Shown in pieces: positions 6,669 through 14,613 of a stretch of DNA of 53,841 nt (its first letter is position 1; each line of letters opens with the position of its first letter). This stretch comes from Oscillospiraceae bacterium. GTDB lineage: Bacteria > Bacillota > Clostridia > Oscillospirales > Ruminococcaceae. A program made the translations under genes and the position numbers. The DNA is taken from assembly GCA_021200775.1 (NCBI GenBank), contig JAJQGB010000011.1:1-53841 (forward strand), in the 5' to 3' direction. Below the pieces are notes generated by a model. The model worked only from the letters and a program-made list of their open reading frames with translations. It was not told the DNA's origin and did no database searches.

Positions 6669-7667
6669 ATGAAGAAGCTGATATTTGTTATTCCCACCCA
6701 ACTCAGTGACGATGGGTCGCTGAAGATAAAGAATTTCAGAAGCCTTAAAGTGATGATTGGATGTCTGAAAGAAAATTATAGTATTACTTTGCTTATTCAG
6801 ACTCACAGAGATAAACGGATTTCTGAGCTTGATGAGTTGGGAGTTTCAGTACTCTATGACAACTCGCCTCAAAAAGAAGATACCGAGCTGTTTCCGTCAC
6901 GTTTCAGAACAAGTTACGAAAGATGGTCTGCTCGGGAGAAGATAGTTTCGGAGTGTGAGTGTATGATAGCGTGGGATGGTTGCTCGCCCTGGTGCCTTGC
7001 AACTGCTTTGACGTGTGTCAATTTGAGCTCTTTGGGGGCAAAACGGAAGGTTCTCTGGATTCATGATGACCCGGAGTTGTATCTTATGCCGTCAGACCAT
7101 GCCTTCCATTCTGATTTATGTAACCGGTTTGATTCGGTAATTTCGTCGGACGAGGAAATCTGTAAAAAATTAAAATGCGAAGCTGTAAGGCTTCCTGTCG
7201 ATTCTTTCTGGTATATTGAACAGTCAGAACAGCCCTGCGAATGTGAATTCAAAGAAGATGAAATAAATCTTCTTGCAGTTTGCCGGATGAATGTAGAAAG
7301 TGATTTGGAGACTCTCCCTGCCAGAATTGCAGAATTGTGGGAACAGAATAAGCCTGTTCATTGCTACCTTATCGGAGATGGAGTGCGCTTGAATCGCTAT
7401 ATCCAGCAAGTCGCAATTTACGATGTCGATAGTGAATTCACTTTTCTTGGAGCAAAAGAGAATCCATATCCATATCTCAGAGCCGGTGATGCGCTGATTG
7501 TTTCTGAAAGGGAACGCACAGCAGGAATAGAAACAGCCGCAGAAATATTTGGCGTACCTGTAGTTCCGGCTGAGCAGTTAGACCAGGTAGACTCAAAAAA
7601 AGAAGCTAACAAGGAAAATCGGTTTGCCTGGGCAGACGAGGCAAAACTGATTGGGATGTTGGGATGA
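6669..7667 (+). CDS. GT-B glycosyltransferase, GT4-like C-terminal domain
   Basis: A 332-residue predicted cytosolic glycosyltransferase. The N-terminal half begins KKLIFVIPTQLSDDGSLKI and includes WIHDDPEL. The C-terminal half has the GT4 pattern: INLLAVCRMN, VHCYLIGDG, FTFLGAKENPYPYLRAGDALIVSE and the EX7E-like RERTAGIETAAE, then FGVPVV. No signal or membrane segment is seen. ATG 6669 follows GAGGGAGGG; GTG 6663 is too close to that ribosome site. Together with the Stealth gene 12 nt upstream it forms a two-gene surface-glycan unit; donor and acceptor cannot be inferred. Like its partner it is AT-richer than the housekeeping genes nearby. A strong terminator closes the unit. Confidence 0.78.
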   Translation: MKKLIFVIPTQLSDDGSLKIKNFRSLKVMIGCLKENYSITLLIQTHRDKRISELDELGVSVLYDNSPQKEDTELFPSRFRTSYERWSAREKIVSECECMIAWDGCSPWCLATALTCVNLSSLGAKRKVLWIHDDPELYLMPSDHAFHSDLCNRFDSVISSDEEICKKLKCEAVRLPVDSFWYIEQSEQPCECEFKEDEINLLAVCRMNVESDLETLPARIAELWEQNKPVHCYLIGDGVRLNRYIQQVAIYDVDSEFTFLGAKENPYPYLRAGDALIVSERERTAGIETAAEIFGVPVVPAEQLDQVDSKKEANKENRFAWADEAKLIGMLG

Positions 7668-7681
7668 CTTATAAAATTATA

Positions 7682-7717
7682 CGGCACAGCCTTAGTTGAC
7701 TGTGCCGGTTTTTCTTT
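7682..7717 (+). terminator. Terminator of the glycan operon
   Basis: CGGCACAG (7682-7689) pairs with CTGTGCCG (7700-7707), followed by GTTTTTCTTTTT. Confidence 0.85.
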
Positions 7718-7764
7718 TTGATGATGAATTTTCCTCTTCCCCGCAAATTTCTTGTGAAAAAGAC

Positions 7765-7793
7765 TTGATTTTTTCTTCCGGATGTGCTATTAT
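7765..7793 (+). promoter_or_regulatory. tRNA-Ala promoter
   Basis: TTGATT (7765-7770) and TATTAT (7788-7793) are 17 bp apart and end 11 bp before the tRNA 5' end. Confidence 0.65.
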
Positions 7794-7804
7794 ATCGGAG
7801 TACT

Positions 7805-7880
7805 GGGGTATTAGCGCAGTTGGGAGCGCGCCACACTGGCAGTGTGGAGGTCACGGGTTCGAATCCCGTATGCTCCACCA
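7805..7880 (+). tRNA. tRNA-Ala (anticodon GGC)
   Basis: A 76-nt cloverleaf: acceptor GGGGTAT/ATGCTCC carrying the alanine identity pair G3-U70, D stem GCGC/GCGC, anticodon stem CCACA/TGTGG with loop CTGGCAG (anticodon GGC at 7838-7840), T arm ACGGG-TTCGAAT-CCCGT, and an encoded CCA end. Confidence 0.97.
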
Positions 7881-7884
7881 AAGA

Positions 7885-7941
7885 AGCATCCGAACCCGGG
7901 TGCTCTTTTAATGAATCCTGAGTTTCGGCTCGGGATTTTTT
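7885..7941 (+). terminator. Tandem terminators after tRNA-Ala
   Basis: The first hairpin is AGCATCC/GGGTGCT followed by CTTTT. The second is AATCCTGAG/CTCGGGATT (one G-U pair) followed by TTTTTTATTTT. Confidence 0.8.
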
Positions 7942-7971
7942 ATTTTCCCGAAAATTTTTATAATTTCCCTC

Positions 7972-8010
7972 TTGACAACTACAATACTTCGTGATATGAT
8001 GTATAGCATA
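7972..8010 (+). promoter_or_regulatory. PadR operon promoter with a possible operator
   Basis: TTGACA (7972-7977) and TATGAT (7995-8000) have a 17-bp spacer. The -10 overlaps an imperfect palindrome, TATGATGTATAGCATA (7995-8010; 12 of 16 positions symmetric), a plausible PadR autoregulatory site. Confidence 0.65.
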
Positions 8011-8038
8011 ACAGGAGGTATTCAAAAGGAGGACTTCT

Positions 8039-8365
8039 ATGGATACACAATTAAAACGAGGGCTTCTGGACGTCTGCGTGCTGGCGGCAATCAAGGGCGA
8101 GGATTCCTATGGGTACAAGATTATCAAGGACCTCAGCCCCTACATCAGACTGTCCGAGTCCACTCTCTACACCATTCTCAAACGCCTTGAATCGGCAGGA
8201 ATGTTGACGGTCAGGAACGTCGAGCACGACGGCAGGCTCCGCAAGTACTACCACATCACCGAAGCAGGGCTCAGGCGCATCGAAGAGTTCAAGGTGGAGT
8301 GGAAAGAGATTTTCGCAATCTACCAATTTATTACCAAGGAGGATAATGACAATGGGGAAAAATGA
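8039..8365 (+). CDS. PadR-family transcriptional regulator
   Basis: A 108-residue dimeric winged-helix regulator of the short PadR-s2 type. The N-terminus MDTQLKRGLLDVCVLAAIKGEDSYGYKI is diagnostic. It is followed by the recognition helix region LSESTLYTILKRLESAGML, the wing VEHDGRLRKYYHITEAGLRRI and a short C-terminal dimerisation helix. The start has AAAGGAGG about 8 nt upstream. It overlaps the following DUF1700 gene and heads a three-gene operon of the common Firmicutes type PadR-DUF1700-DUF4097. It probably represses its own operon through the palindrome over the -10; the inducing signal, often envelope stress or hydrophobic drugs in such operons, is not visible here. Confidence 0.93.
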   Translation: MDTQLKRGLLDVCVLAAIKGEDSYGYKIIKDLSPYIRLSESTLYTILKRLESAGMLTVRNVEHDGRLRKYYHITEAGLRRIEEFKVEWKEIFAIYQFITKEDNDNGEK

Positions 8366-8951
8366 ATTTTTGGAGAAGCTTCAGCTCCGGCTTTCGGGGA
8401 TTCCGCAGGTCGATGTGGACGAGCGTGTGAGCTTCTATAGCGAGATGATTGACGACAGAATCGAAGAGGGACTCACAGAAGAGCAAGCTGTCGCAGAGCT
8501 CGGCACTGTTGACGAAATCGTCTCTCAGATTCTCTCGGAAGTCCCGCTGACGGCTATCGTCAAGGAAAAAGTGAAGTCGAATCGGGCGCTTCGTGTCGGA
8601 GAAATTCTGCTGATTATTCTCGGCTCACCACTCTGGATTTCGCTTTTGGTGGCAATTTTTGCGGTAGTAATTTCCGTCTATGTAACCATTTGGAGCATGA
8701 TTGTCGCCATCTGGGCGGTCGACTTCTCGTTTGCAGTTGTCGCAGTCAGCGGGATATTCTCACTCTTCGTGTTCTCGGCAATGGGAAAAGTCGTCTCCGG
8801 CATCGCCATGCTCGGCGTGGGAATCGCCTTTGTGGGAATCACAATTCTCGGCTTCTTAATCTGCCTTTGGGTGACTAAGGCGATTATCTGGGCGACGAAA
8901 TGGGTATTCTTAAAAATCAAATCCGGTTTAATAAGAAAGGAAACAGTATGA
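8352..8951 (+). CDS. DUF1700/HAAS-domain membrane protein
   Basis: A 199-residue protein whose cytosolic N-terminal helical HAAS/DUF1700 domain (MGKNEFLEKLQLRLSGIP ... DERVSFYSEMIDDRIEEG ... AVAELGTVDEI, about 1-60) is followed by roughly four membrane segments (about 80-185) and a basic C-terminus. The family sits beside PadR regulators and is thought to transmit regulator status to the membrane; biochemical function is not established. ATG 8352 is preferred to ATG 8346 because AAGGAGG (8336-8342) then lies 9 nt away instead of 3. It overlaps the PadR gene by 14 nt and the next gene by 4 nt (ATGA), showing tight translational coupling. Confidence 0.88.
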   Translation: MGKNEFLEKLQLRLSGIPQVDVDERVSFYSEMIDDRIEEGLTEEQAVAELGTVDEIVSQILSEVPLTAIVKEKVKSNRALRVGEILLIILGSPLWISLLVAIFAVVISVYVTIWSMIVAIWAVDFSFAVVAVSGIFSLFVFSAMGKVVSGIAMLGVGIAFVGITILGFLICLWVTKAIIWATKWVFLKIKSGLIRKETV

Positions 8952-9616
8952 TGAGCAGAACAAAAAAGTGGATTATTGCGGCGGCAATTCTTGTCGCAGT
9001 CGGTGGGGTAATTTTCCTCGGAGCACTGGTCTCCGTTGGCTTCGATGCTTCAAGGCTGGAAACATGGTTTTTCCACACCAATACCTACGAATTTTCGGAC
9101 GATTTCGAGAACATCTCAATCAACACCGAAGTCGCCGGTGTTACACTTCTCCCGTCAGATGACGACGTTTGCAAGGTAATCTGCTATGAGGACGACACCT
9201 TCAGTCACACCGTCAAGGTCGAGAACGGCACTCTCTCGATAGAGTCAGTCAACACTCGCAAGTGGTACAACAACATCGGCATTTCCATTGATGACCCGAC
9301 AGTAACGGTCTATCTCCCGGAGGACACCTATGCTTCGGTTTCCGTGACAGTTGCGACGGGCGCCATCACGCTTGAAAACGTCATCTGCGACAGCCTCGAC
9401 GCCACCGTCACCACCGGTAATATAAGTCTTGAAGGCTGTGACGCCGGCGAAATGAAGCTTAAAGCCAGGATTGGCAATATCAAAGGCACGGTTCTCTCCG
9501 ACAAAATCTTTGTAGCCACCGCCGACCTCGGTAACGTGTCAGTTCCCGGAACTACCTCCGGCGGATTCTGCCGGGCAACTGTGGAGATTGGGGATATCAA
9601 GCTGGAAATTGAATAA
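8948..9616 (+). CDS. DUF4097-family membrane-anchored beta-helix protein
   Basis: A 222-residue protein with a short basic N-terminus, one membrane-spanning helix (about 8-32, WIIAAAILVAVGGVIFLGALVSVGF) and an extracytoplasmic domain. That domain has repeating beta-strand segments: INTEVAGVTLLPSDD, SVTVATGAITLENV, ATVTTGNISLEG, KARIGNIKGTV, ATADLGNVSVPG and ATVEIGDIKLEIE. These 'x-G-x-I/V' rungs are typical of the DUF4097 putative adhesin domain. It ends the PadR operon with an ATGA overlap to the gene before. A role in envelope stress sensing or response is inferred only from its operon type. Confidence 0.85.
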   Translation: MMSRTKKWIIAAAILVAVGGVIFLGALVSVGFDASRLETWFFHTNTYEFSDDFENISINTEVAGVTLLPSDDDVCKVICYEDDTFSHTVKVENGTLSIESVNTRKWYNNIGISIDDPTVTVYLPEDTYASVSVTVATGAITLENVICDSLDATVTTGNISLEGCDAGEMKLKARIGNIKGTVLSDKIFVATADLGNVSVPGTTSGGFCRATVEIGDIKLEIE

Positions 9617-9643
9617 TAACTGTGAAAATTTCGATTTTAGATA

Positions 9644-9672
9644 TTGACAAATGCGCTCGTGTTTGCTATAAT
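9644..9672 (+). promoter_or_regulatory. tRNA-Lys promoter
   Basis: TTGACA (9644-9649) and TATAAT (9667-9672) with a 17-bp spacer, a full-consensus promoter 16 bp before the tRNA. Confidence 0.85.
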
Positions 9673-9688
9673 AACGTAGTTGTGAACC

Positions 9689-9764
9689 GAGCCATTAGCT
9701 CAGCTGGCAGAGCATTTCACTTTTAATGAAAGGGTCTGGAGTTCGATTCTCCAATGGCTCACCA
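9689..9764 (+). tRNA. tRNA-Lys (anticodon TTT)
   Basis: A 76-nt cloverleaf: acceptor GAGCCAT/ATGGCTC, D stem GCTC/GAGC, anticodon stem TTTCA/TGAAA with loop CTTTTAA (anticodon TTT), T arm TGGAG-TTCGATT-CTCCA, and an encoded CCA end. Confidence 0.97.
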
Positions 9765-9774
9765 TAACTTCAGA

Positions 9775-9801
9775 AAGCACCCACCTCGGGTGCTTTTTTC
9801 T
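9775..9801 (+). terminator. Terminator after tRNA-Lys
   Basis: AAGCACCC (9775-9782) pairs with GGGTGCTT (9788-9795), running into TTTTTCTTTT. From here to 9919 I see only AT-rich sequence. Confidence 0.88.
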
Positions 9802-9919
9802 TTTCCTCGACAAATCCACGCCATTCTGTCCTCAATTTTCAACAAAAATTGCATTTTCCTCCCGTCAAGAGATTCAATTTTTCTTTCCAAAAATGCTTGT
9901 GTTCCGTGCAAAAGGGCGA

Positions 9920-9985
9920 AAAATGAATCTTTGGCGTTTCAAAAGCTTCATTTTGGTTGACTTTCAAAATTTCATGTGCTAAAAT
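9920..9985 (+). promoter_or_regulatory. Citrate synthase promoter with an upstream palindrome
   Basis: TTGACT (9957-9962) and TAAAAT (9980-9985) have a 17-bp spacer. Immediately upstream is an inverted repeat with 13-bp arms and one mismatch (AAAATGAATCTTT 9920-9932, AAAGCTTCATTTT 9942-9954; 9-nt spacer), placed like an operator abutting the -35. Confidence 0.65.
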
Positions 9986-10055
9986 TACAAAGAAAGATAA
10001 TAAAATCAGGCGAACTGGAACCACTTATTTGCATTTCTGGAAAGAGGAGATTATC

Positions 10056-11411
10056 ATGCAACTAAAAATAGATGAAGCAACAAGGGACAGATTCAGGCAG
10101 ACGTTTTTGGAAAACAACCGGATTGACCCGAAGTACTACAACCGATACGACGTCAAGCGAGGGCTCCGAAATGCCGACGGCACCGGTGTGCTTGCCGGGC
10201 TCACTAATATATGTAACGTACACGGCTACGTCATGAACGAAGGCGAAAAGCAGAACATCGAGGGCGAGCTCTACTACCGTGGCTATAACGTCAAGGACAT
10301 CGTCGCCGGAATCCAGGGCGCCGACCGCTTCGGCTATGAGGAGGTCGCATACCTTCTTATAATGGGCAAGCTTCCGACCGCTGAGGAGCTTGCAGGCTTC
10401 CAGAGACTTCTTGCCCAGAACCGTGAGCTTCCATCCGGATTCTTCGAGGACATGATTCTCAAAGCTCCGTCGAAGAACATCATGAACAAGATTTCCCGTT
10501 CGATTCTTGCACTCTATTCTTATGAAGAAGACCCCGAGGCAAAGGCTCCTGAGGACGAGCTTTATTGCGCACTTTCAATCATCGCAAAGATGCCGGTAAT
10601 TATGACTTCAGCGTATCAGGTAAAGCGCAGAGCCTTCGATGGCGGAAGCATGTACATGCATCAGATTCGCCCGGAGGAGTGCACAGCCGAGACAATTCTG
10701 TCTCTTTTGAGACCTGACAGACTGTATACATATGATGAAGCAAAGCTTCTCGACTTGATTCTTCTTCTGCACGCAGAGCACGGCGGCGGTAATAACTCAA
10801 CATTTGCCTGCCGAGTACTCACTTCTTCCGGAACCGACCCTTATTCTGCATATGCGGCGGCTGTGGGTTCACTCAAAGGTCCACGCCACGGCGGTGCGAA
10901 TCTGAAGGTTCTCGAACAGCTCGACTATATTGAGGCAAACGTCAAGCACTGGAATGACGACGGCGAAGTTGCGGATATGCTCACGAAGATTGTCCGCAAG
11001 GAAGCTTCCGACAGAACCGGTCTTATCTATGGCATGGGACATGCAGTCTACACGCTTTCTGACCCGAGAGCAGTAATTTTGAAGAAAACAGCCCTCCAGA
11101 TGGCAAAGGGGACGGAATATGAACCTCAGTTCTCGCTACTAAATTCAATCGAAAGGCTTGCGCCTGAGGTCTTCCACCGTGAAACCGGCTTGGAAAAGGC
11201 TCTCTGCGCAAATGTCGACATGTATTCGGGACTCTGCTATCGTATGCTCGGAATCCCGGAGGAGCTTGCAACCGCACTCTTCGCAACCGCAAGAATGGCA
11301 GGCTGGTCTGCACACAGATTTGAAGAGAAGGTCACCGGCGGCAGAATCATCCGTCCTGCATACAAGGCGGTCGGCAAGCCGAAAGTATATCAGGATATAA
11401 CCGAAAGATAA
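10056..11411 (+). CDS. gltA: Citrate synthase
   Basis: Condenses oxaloacetate and acetyl-CoA to citrate. The 451-residue protein has the type I citrate/2-methylcitrate synthase core. Catalytic segments are LHAEHGGGNNSTF (His242), GPRHGGAN (His278) and ANVDMYSG (Asp388). N-terminal GLRNADGTGVLAGLTNICNVHGY and GELYYRGYNVKDI match the longer clostridial form. Start ATG 10056 has AAAGAGGAG upstream. It is monocistronic, with its own promoter and palindrome. With aconitase and isocitrate dehydrogenase at 46.5-49.6 kb it completes the oxidative route to 2-oxoglutarate, which in a fermentative anaerobe mainly feeds glutamate synthesis. Methylcitrate synthase activity is a less likely alternative. 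Confidence 0.93.
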   Translation: MQLKIDEATRDRFRQTFLENNRIDPKYYNRYDVKRGLRNADGTGVLAGLTNICNVHGYVMNEGEKQNIEGELYYRGYNVKDIVAGIQGADRFGYEEVAYLLIMGKLPTAEELAGFQRLLAQNRELPSGFFEDMILKAPSKNIMNKISRSILALYSYEEDPEAKAPEDELYCALSIIAKMPVIMTSAYQVKRRAFDGGSMYMHQIRPEECTAETILSLLRPDRLYTYDEAKLLDLILLLHAEHGGGNNSTFACRVLTSSGTDPYSAYAAAVGSLKGPRHGGANLKVLEQLDYIEANVKHWNDDGEVADMLTKIVRKEASDRTGLIYGMGHAVYTLSDPRAVILKKTALQMAKGTEYEPQFSLLNSIERLAPEVFHRETGLEKALCANVDMYSGLCYRMLGIPEELATALFATARMAGWSAHRFEEKVTGGRIIRPAYKAVGKPKVYQDITER

Positions 11412-11471
11412 TATTCTCATATAAATCGGAATTTTGCAGGACAATTTAAAATTTTTGCGGTAGAATTTTAT

Positions 11472-11500
11472 TTGACATTCTGCTATAATCATGGTAGAAT
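11472..11500 (+). promoter_or_regulatory. ATP synthase operon promoter
   Basis: TTGACA (11472-11477) and TAGAAT (11495-11500) with a 17-bp spacer. A TATAAT at 11484-11489 is too close to this -35 to be its partner. The mRNA leader is about 60 nt. Confidence 0.7.
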
Positions 11501-11564
11501 AAACGTTGTATAGGCTGGTTTCAGAATTAAATCAACAAAACCCTTGAAAGTGAGGATTAAAACG

Positions 11565-11828
11565 GTGAAAGACGTAAGCTTGCTTGTTATGATAGGTCAG
11601 CTCGGGCTTTCGGTTGCCGTTCCTCTGGCTGGGTGCATAATCCTCGCGGCTTGGCTGAAAAACAAGTTCTCGCTCGGAGTATGGGTGATTTTCGTGGGAG
11701 CTATCCTCGGCGGAATACTCGCAATAAGCGGATTTCGCTCGACACTTAAAACGATGGAAGACATCACAAACAAAGAGGATGACAAGGATAAGAAGCCTCC
11801 CGTAACCGGCTTCAATAATCACGATTAA
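11565..11828 (+). CDS. AtpZ/AtpI-like small membrane protein of the ATP synthase operon
   Basis: An 87-residue protein with two membrane helices (about 7-30, SLLVMIGQLGLSVAVPLAGCIILAA, and 38-58, LGVWVIFVGAILGGILAISGF) and a charged tail (KEDDKDKKPP). This matches the AtpZ-like first gene of many clostridial atp operons, thought to help c-ring assembly or, with AtpI, divalent-ion transport. GTG 11565 was chosen because AGTGAGGA (11550-11557) is ideally spaced; TTG 11544 lies upstream of that ribosome site. It is followed by the AtpI-like gene after 12 nt. Confidence 0.75.
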   Translation: MKDVSLLVMIGQLGLSVAVPLAGCIILAAWLKNKFSLGVWVIFVGAILGGILAISGFRSTLKTMEDITNKEDDKDKKPPVTGFNNHD

Positions 11829-11840
11829 ATAGGAGAAGAA

Positions 11841-12302
11841 ATGGATTCCCGTAAGGAAGTTTTGCACGAAACTCTGATTATAACAATAGGGCAGGTAATC
11901 TGCATTGCCGCAATGTTCGGAATCTTCGCACTGCTCGGATATTTTGATAGTACCGTAGTGTTTGGCGGAATCCTGGGCGGAATCTTAGCGATTCTTAACT
12001 TTTTGTTCATGGCGATTTCGGTCTGCGTGGCATCTGACAGAGCCGTTGCTCAGGACGTCAAGGGCGGAAAAAGCCTCATGACATTCTCGATGGTTCTTCG
12101 GTACGTAGTCATATTCATAGTATGGGTAGCGGGAGCTGTTAGCGGGCTTTGCAATGCGATAGCACTTGTCTTGCCGATAGTGTTTGTAAGACCGACAATA
12201 ACGGTCTGGGAATTCTTCCGCAAGAAGGAGAATCCTGCGGTCACTGAAATGGCTGCAGAAACGCCTTCCGAAGAAGAGTCCGAAAAAGAAGGTGAAACCT
12301 GA
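11841..12302 (+). CDS. atpI: ATP synthase subunit I (AtpI-like)
   Basis: A 153-residue protein with four predicted membrane helices (about 14-34, 40-62, 84-106 and 108-124) and an acidic cytosolic tail (TPSEEESEKEGE). It fits the AtpI family, which assists c-ring assembly and is not part of the catalytic complex. Sequence conservation in this family is low, so the call rests on size, topology and position between the AtpZ-like gene and subunit a. AGGAGAAG lies before ATG 11841, and its stop overlaps the atpB start (TGATGG). Confidence 0.72.
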   Translation: MDSRKEVLHETLIITIGQVICIAAMFGIFALLGYFDSTVVFGGILGGILAILNFLFMAISVCVASDRAVAQDVKGGKSLMTFSMVLRYVVIFIVWVAGAVSGLCNAIALVLPIVFVRPTITVWEFFRKKENPAVTEMAAETPSEEESEKEGET

Positions 12303-13210
12303 TGGACATACCAATTTATGGTGCATATATCTACTTCACGATTCCGATTTTTGGCGGAATCAATGTGACGCAGACGACTCTGTCACTACTACTTGTGACG
12401 ATATTTCTGTGCGTTGCGGGAGTTTTGCTGGGTAGAAATCTCAAAACCCACCCCGGAAAATTGCAGGTTCTTGTCGAGAAGGGCGTCGAGATGCTAAAAA
12501 ACCTCGTCACATCCTCGATGGGCGAGCATAACGTAGGCTGGACACCGTATATTGGGACAATCTTTTTATCGTCAATCTGCGGTTCGCTTATTGGCATGTT
12601 CGGCTTCTTCCGCTCGTCAACTGCGGATCTGAGCGTGGTTCTGACGTGGGCACTGATGACGACGGCGATAATCTGGTATAACAACATCAAGCGTAACGGC
12701 TTCTTAGGCTGGCTCAAGGGCTTCACCGAGCCGATCTTCGTCATGACCCCGATGAATATCATTTCCGAGATTGCACAGCCGATTTCGATGGCGTTCCGTC
12801 ACTTTGGCAACGTCTTCGGCGGAGGCATCATCACGGCTATTGTCTACACCGCACTGAGCCTTCTTTCTTCTATGCTTCTGAACCTTGTTTCCGGAACCGT
12901 CATAATCCCGATTGTGATTGTTTTACTTGGAGCGGGAGTCTTGATTTATCAGAAGCTGAAAAAGAAGAAAATCGGCGTTTTCAAGGGGATTCTTCTTGGA
13001 ATCTTCATAGCATTCGGAGCTTGCGGAATACTCGAAGCTCTCGGATTATTATCGGGCATCCCGATATTGTCTTTAGGCATACCAGCACTGTTATCGGTGT
13101 ACTTTGATTTGTTTTCAGGCTTTGTTCAGGCGTTCGTATTCAGCCTGCTTAGCATGATATATATTGGACAGGCTTGCCCGCCTCCCGAGACGGCAGTCGA
13201 AACTAAGTAA
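12302..13210 (+). CDS. atpB: F1Fo ATP synthase subunit a
   Basis: The stator channel subunit of the membrane Fo sector. The 302-residue protein has the key segment AQPISMAFRHFGNVFGGG with the essential Arg166, the EPIFVMTPMNIISEIAQP helix before it, and the C-terminal FSGFVQAFVFSLLSMIYIGQA. It is longer than typical subunit a (about 220-270 residues): an insertion around residues 205-250 adds hydrophobic segments split by a basic stretch (KLKKKKIGVFK). The start overlaps the end of atpI. Ion specificity is discussed under the c subunit. Confidence 0.92.
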   Translation: MDIPIYGAYIYFTIPIFGGINVTQTTLSLLLVTIFLCVAGVLLGRNLKTHPGKLQVLVEKGVEMLKNLVTSSMGEHNVGWTPYIGTIFLSSICGSLIGMFGFFRSSTADLSVVLTWALMTTAIIWYNNIKRNGFLGWLKGFTEPIFVMTPMNIISEIAQPISMAFRHFGNVFGGGIITAIVYTALSLLSSMLLNLVSGTVIIPIVIVLLGAGVLIYQKLKKKKIGVFKGILLGIFIAFGACGILEALGLLSGIPILSLGIPALLSVYFDLFSGFVQAFVFSLLSMIYIGQACPPPETAVETK

Positions 13211-13246
13211 ACACGTCAGAACTTCATTCTGACAAAAAATATTTAA

Positions 13247-13510
<264 letters not shown>

Positions 13511-13549
13511 CATGAGAAGTCTTGATATTTCCGAAGGGAGGAATTGACA

Positions 13550-14050
13550 TTGTACGAGAGTATTTTGGGGGTCAACGTGTGGACGGCTCTGTTCACGCTC
13601 GCCAACACTCTTCTTTTGTTCTTTGTCCTGAAGAAATTTCTGTTCAAGCCGGTTATGAAAATAATCGACGACAGGCAGAAGGAAATAGATGACCTCTATA
13701 ACAGTGCCGACACAGCCAAGGCTGAGGCAAACGAGATGCGCGACGAGTATCAGAAGAAGCTTGAAGAAGCCCGTGAAACCGGCGACAAGATTATTTCGGA
13801 TGCCGTAACCCGTGCCCAGAGCCGTGAGGAAGAGATAGTCTCAAAGGCAAACAAAGAGGCGAGCGCAATCTTAGAAAAGGCTCAGGAAGACATCGCCCTC
13901 GAAAAGAAGAAAGCGATGGGCGAGGTTAAGGACAACATCTCGGTAATCGCCGTGAGCATTGCCGGAAGAGTTGTCGAAAGAGAGCTCACTTCGGCTGACC
14001 AGAGCCGACTTGTTGACAGCTTTATCGACGATTTGGGTGACATATCATGA
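13550..14050 (+). CDS. atpF: F1Fo ATP synthase subunit b
   Basis: The peripheral-stalk subunit: one N-terminal membrane helix (about 8-30, VWTALFTLANTLLLFFVLKKFLF) followed by a long charged coiled coil (KPVMKIIDDRQKEIDDLY onward) to residue 166. The start is taken as TTG 13550, eight bases from AAGGGAGG; TTG 13544 would be too close to it. The coding end overlaps atpH by 4 nt. Length and composition are typical of bacterial b subunits. Confidence 0.92.
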   Translation: MYESILGVNVWTALFTLANTLLLFFVLKKFLFKPVMKIIDDRQKEIDDLYNSADTAKAEANEMRDEYQKKLEEARETGDKIISDAVTRAQSREEEIVSKANKEASAILEKAQEDIALEKKKAMGEVKDNISVIAVSIAGRVVERELTSADQSRLVDSFIDDLGDIS

Positions 14051-14595
14051 GTGGGCTCGCTAATAATTACGGCTCGGCTCTCTATTCTGTAGCGATGAGT
14101 GAAAACCTCACCGATGAGGTCTATAACGAGCTTACGGAGCTTGAAGGTGTGTTCGCAAAAGAGCCAGAGTATCTGAAACTCCTTTCTGCGGCGAATGTCG
14201 CAAAGGAGGAAAGGCTCAGTTTGGTTGATGATTGCCTCGGCGACAAGGTTCACCCTTACGTTCTTAACTTTATGAAGCTACTGGCGGAGAAGTCTCTAGC
14301 CACGCATTATTCTGATTGCGTAAAAGCCTACCGTGAAAGATACTATTTTGACAACGGCATTATGTCGGTTACTGCGGTAACTGCGGTGCCTTTGAGCGAT
14401 TCCCAGTCAAAGAGACTGACGGATAAAATAGCGTCTCTCAGCGGCAAGAAGTTAATTCTCACGAACAAGGTTGACCCAGGTTGCCTTGGCGGAGTTAAAC
14501 TCAGCTACGACTCGAAGCAGATTGACGGCACCGTTTCACACCGTCTTAAAGAGGTCTCGGAGCTATTGAAGCTTGACGCTTCAGTGGCGACATGA
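14047..14595 (+). CDS. atpH: F1Fo ATP synthase subunit delta
   Basis: A 182-residue protein linking the peripheral stalk to the top of F1. The N-terminal six-helix domain starts NNYGSALYSVAMSE. The C-terminal part has the conserved DPGCLGGVKLSYDSKQIDGTVSHRLKEV, equivalent to the family pattern 'D-x-x-x-x-G-G-x-x-x-x-x-D-x-x-I-D-x-S'. It starts in a 4-nt overlap with atpF, consistent with stalk subunits being made together. Confidence 0.92.
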   Translation: MSGLANNYGSALYSVAMSENLTDEVYNELTELEGVFAKEPEYLKLLSAANVAKEERLSLVDDCLGDKVHPYVLNFMKLLAEKSLATHYSDCVKAYRERYYFDNGIMSVTAVTAVPLSDSQSKRLTDKIASLSGKKLILTNKVDPGCLGGVKLSYDSKQIDGTVSHRLKEVSELLKLDASVAT

Positions 14596-14613
14596 TTTAA
14601 AAGGAAGAAGCCA

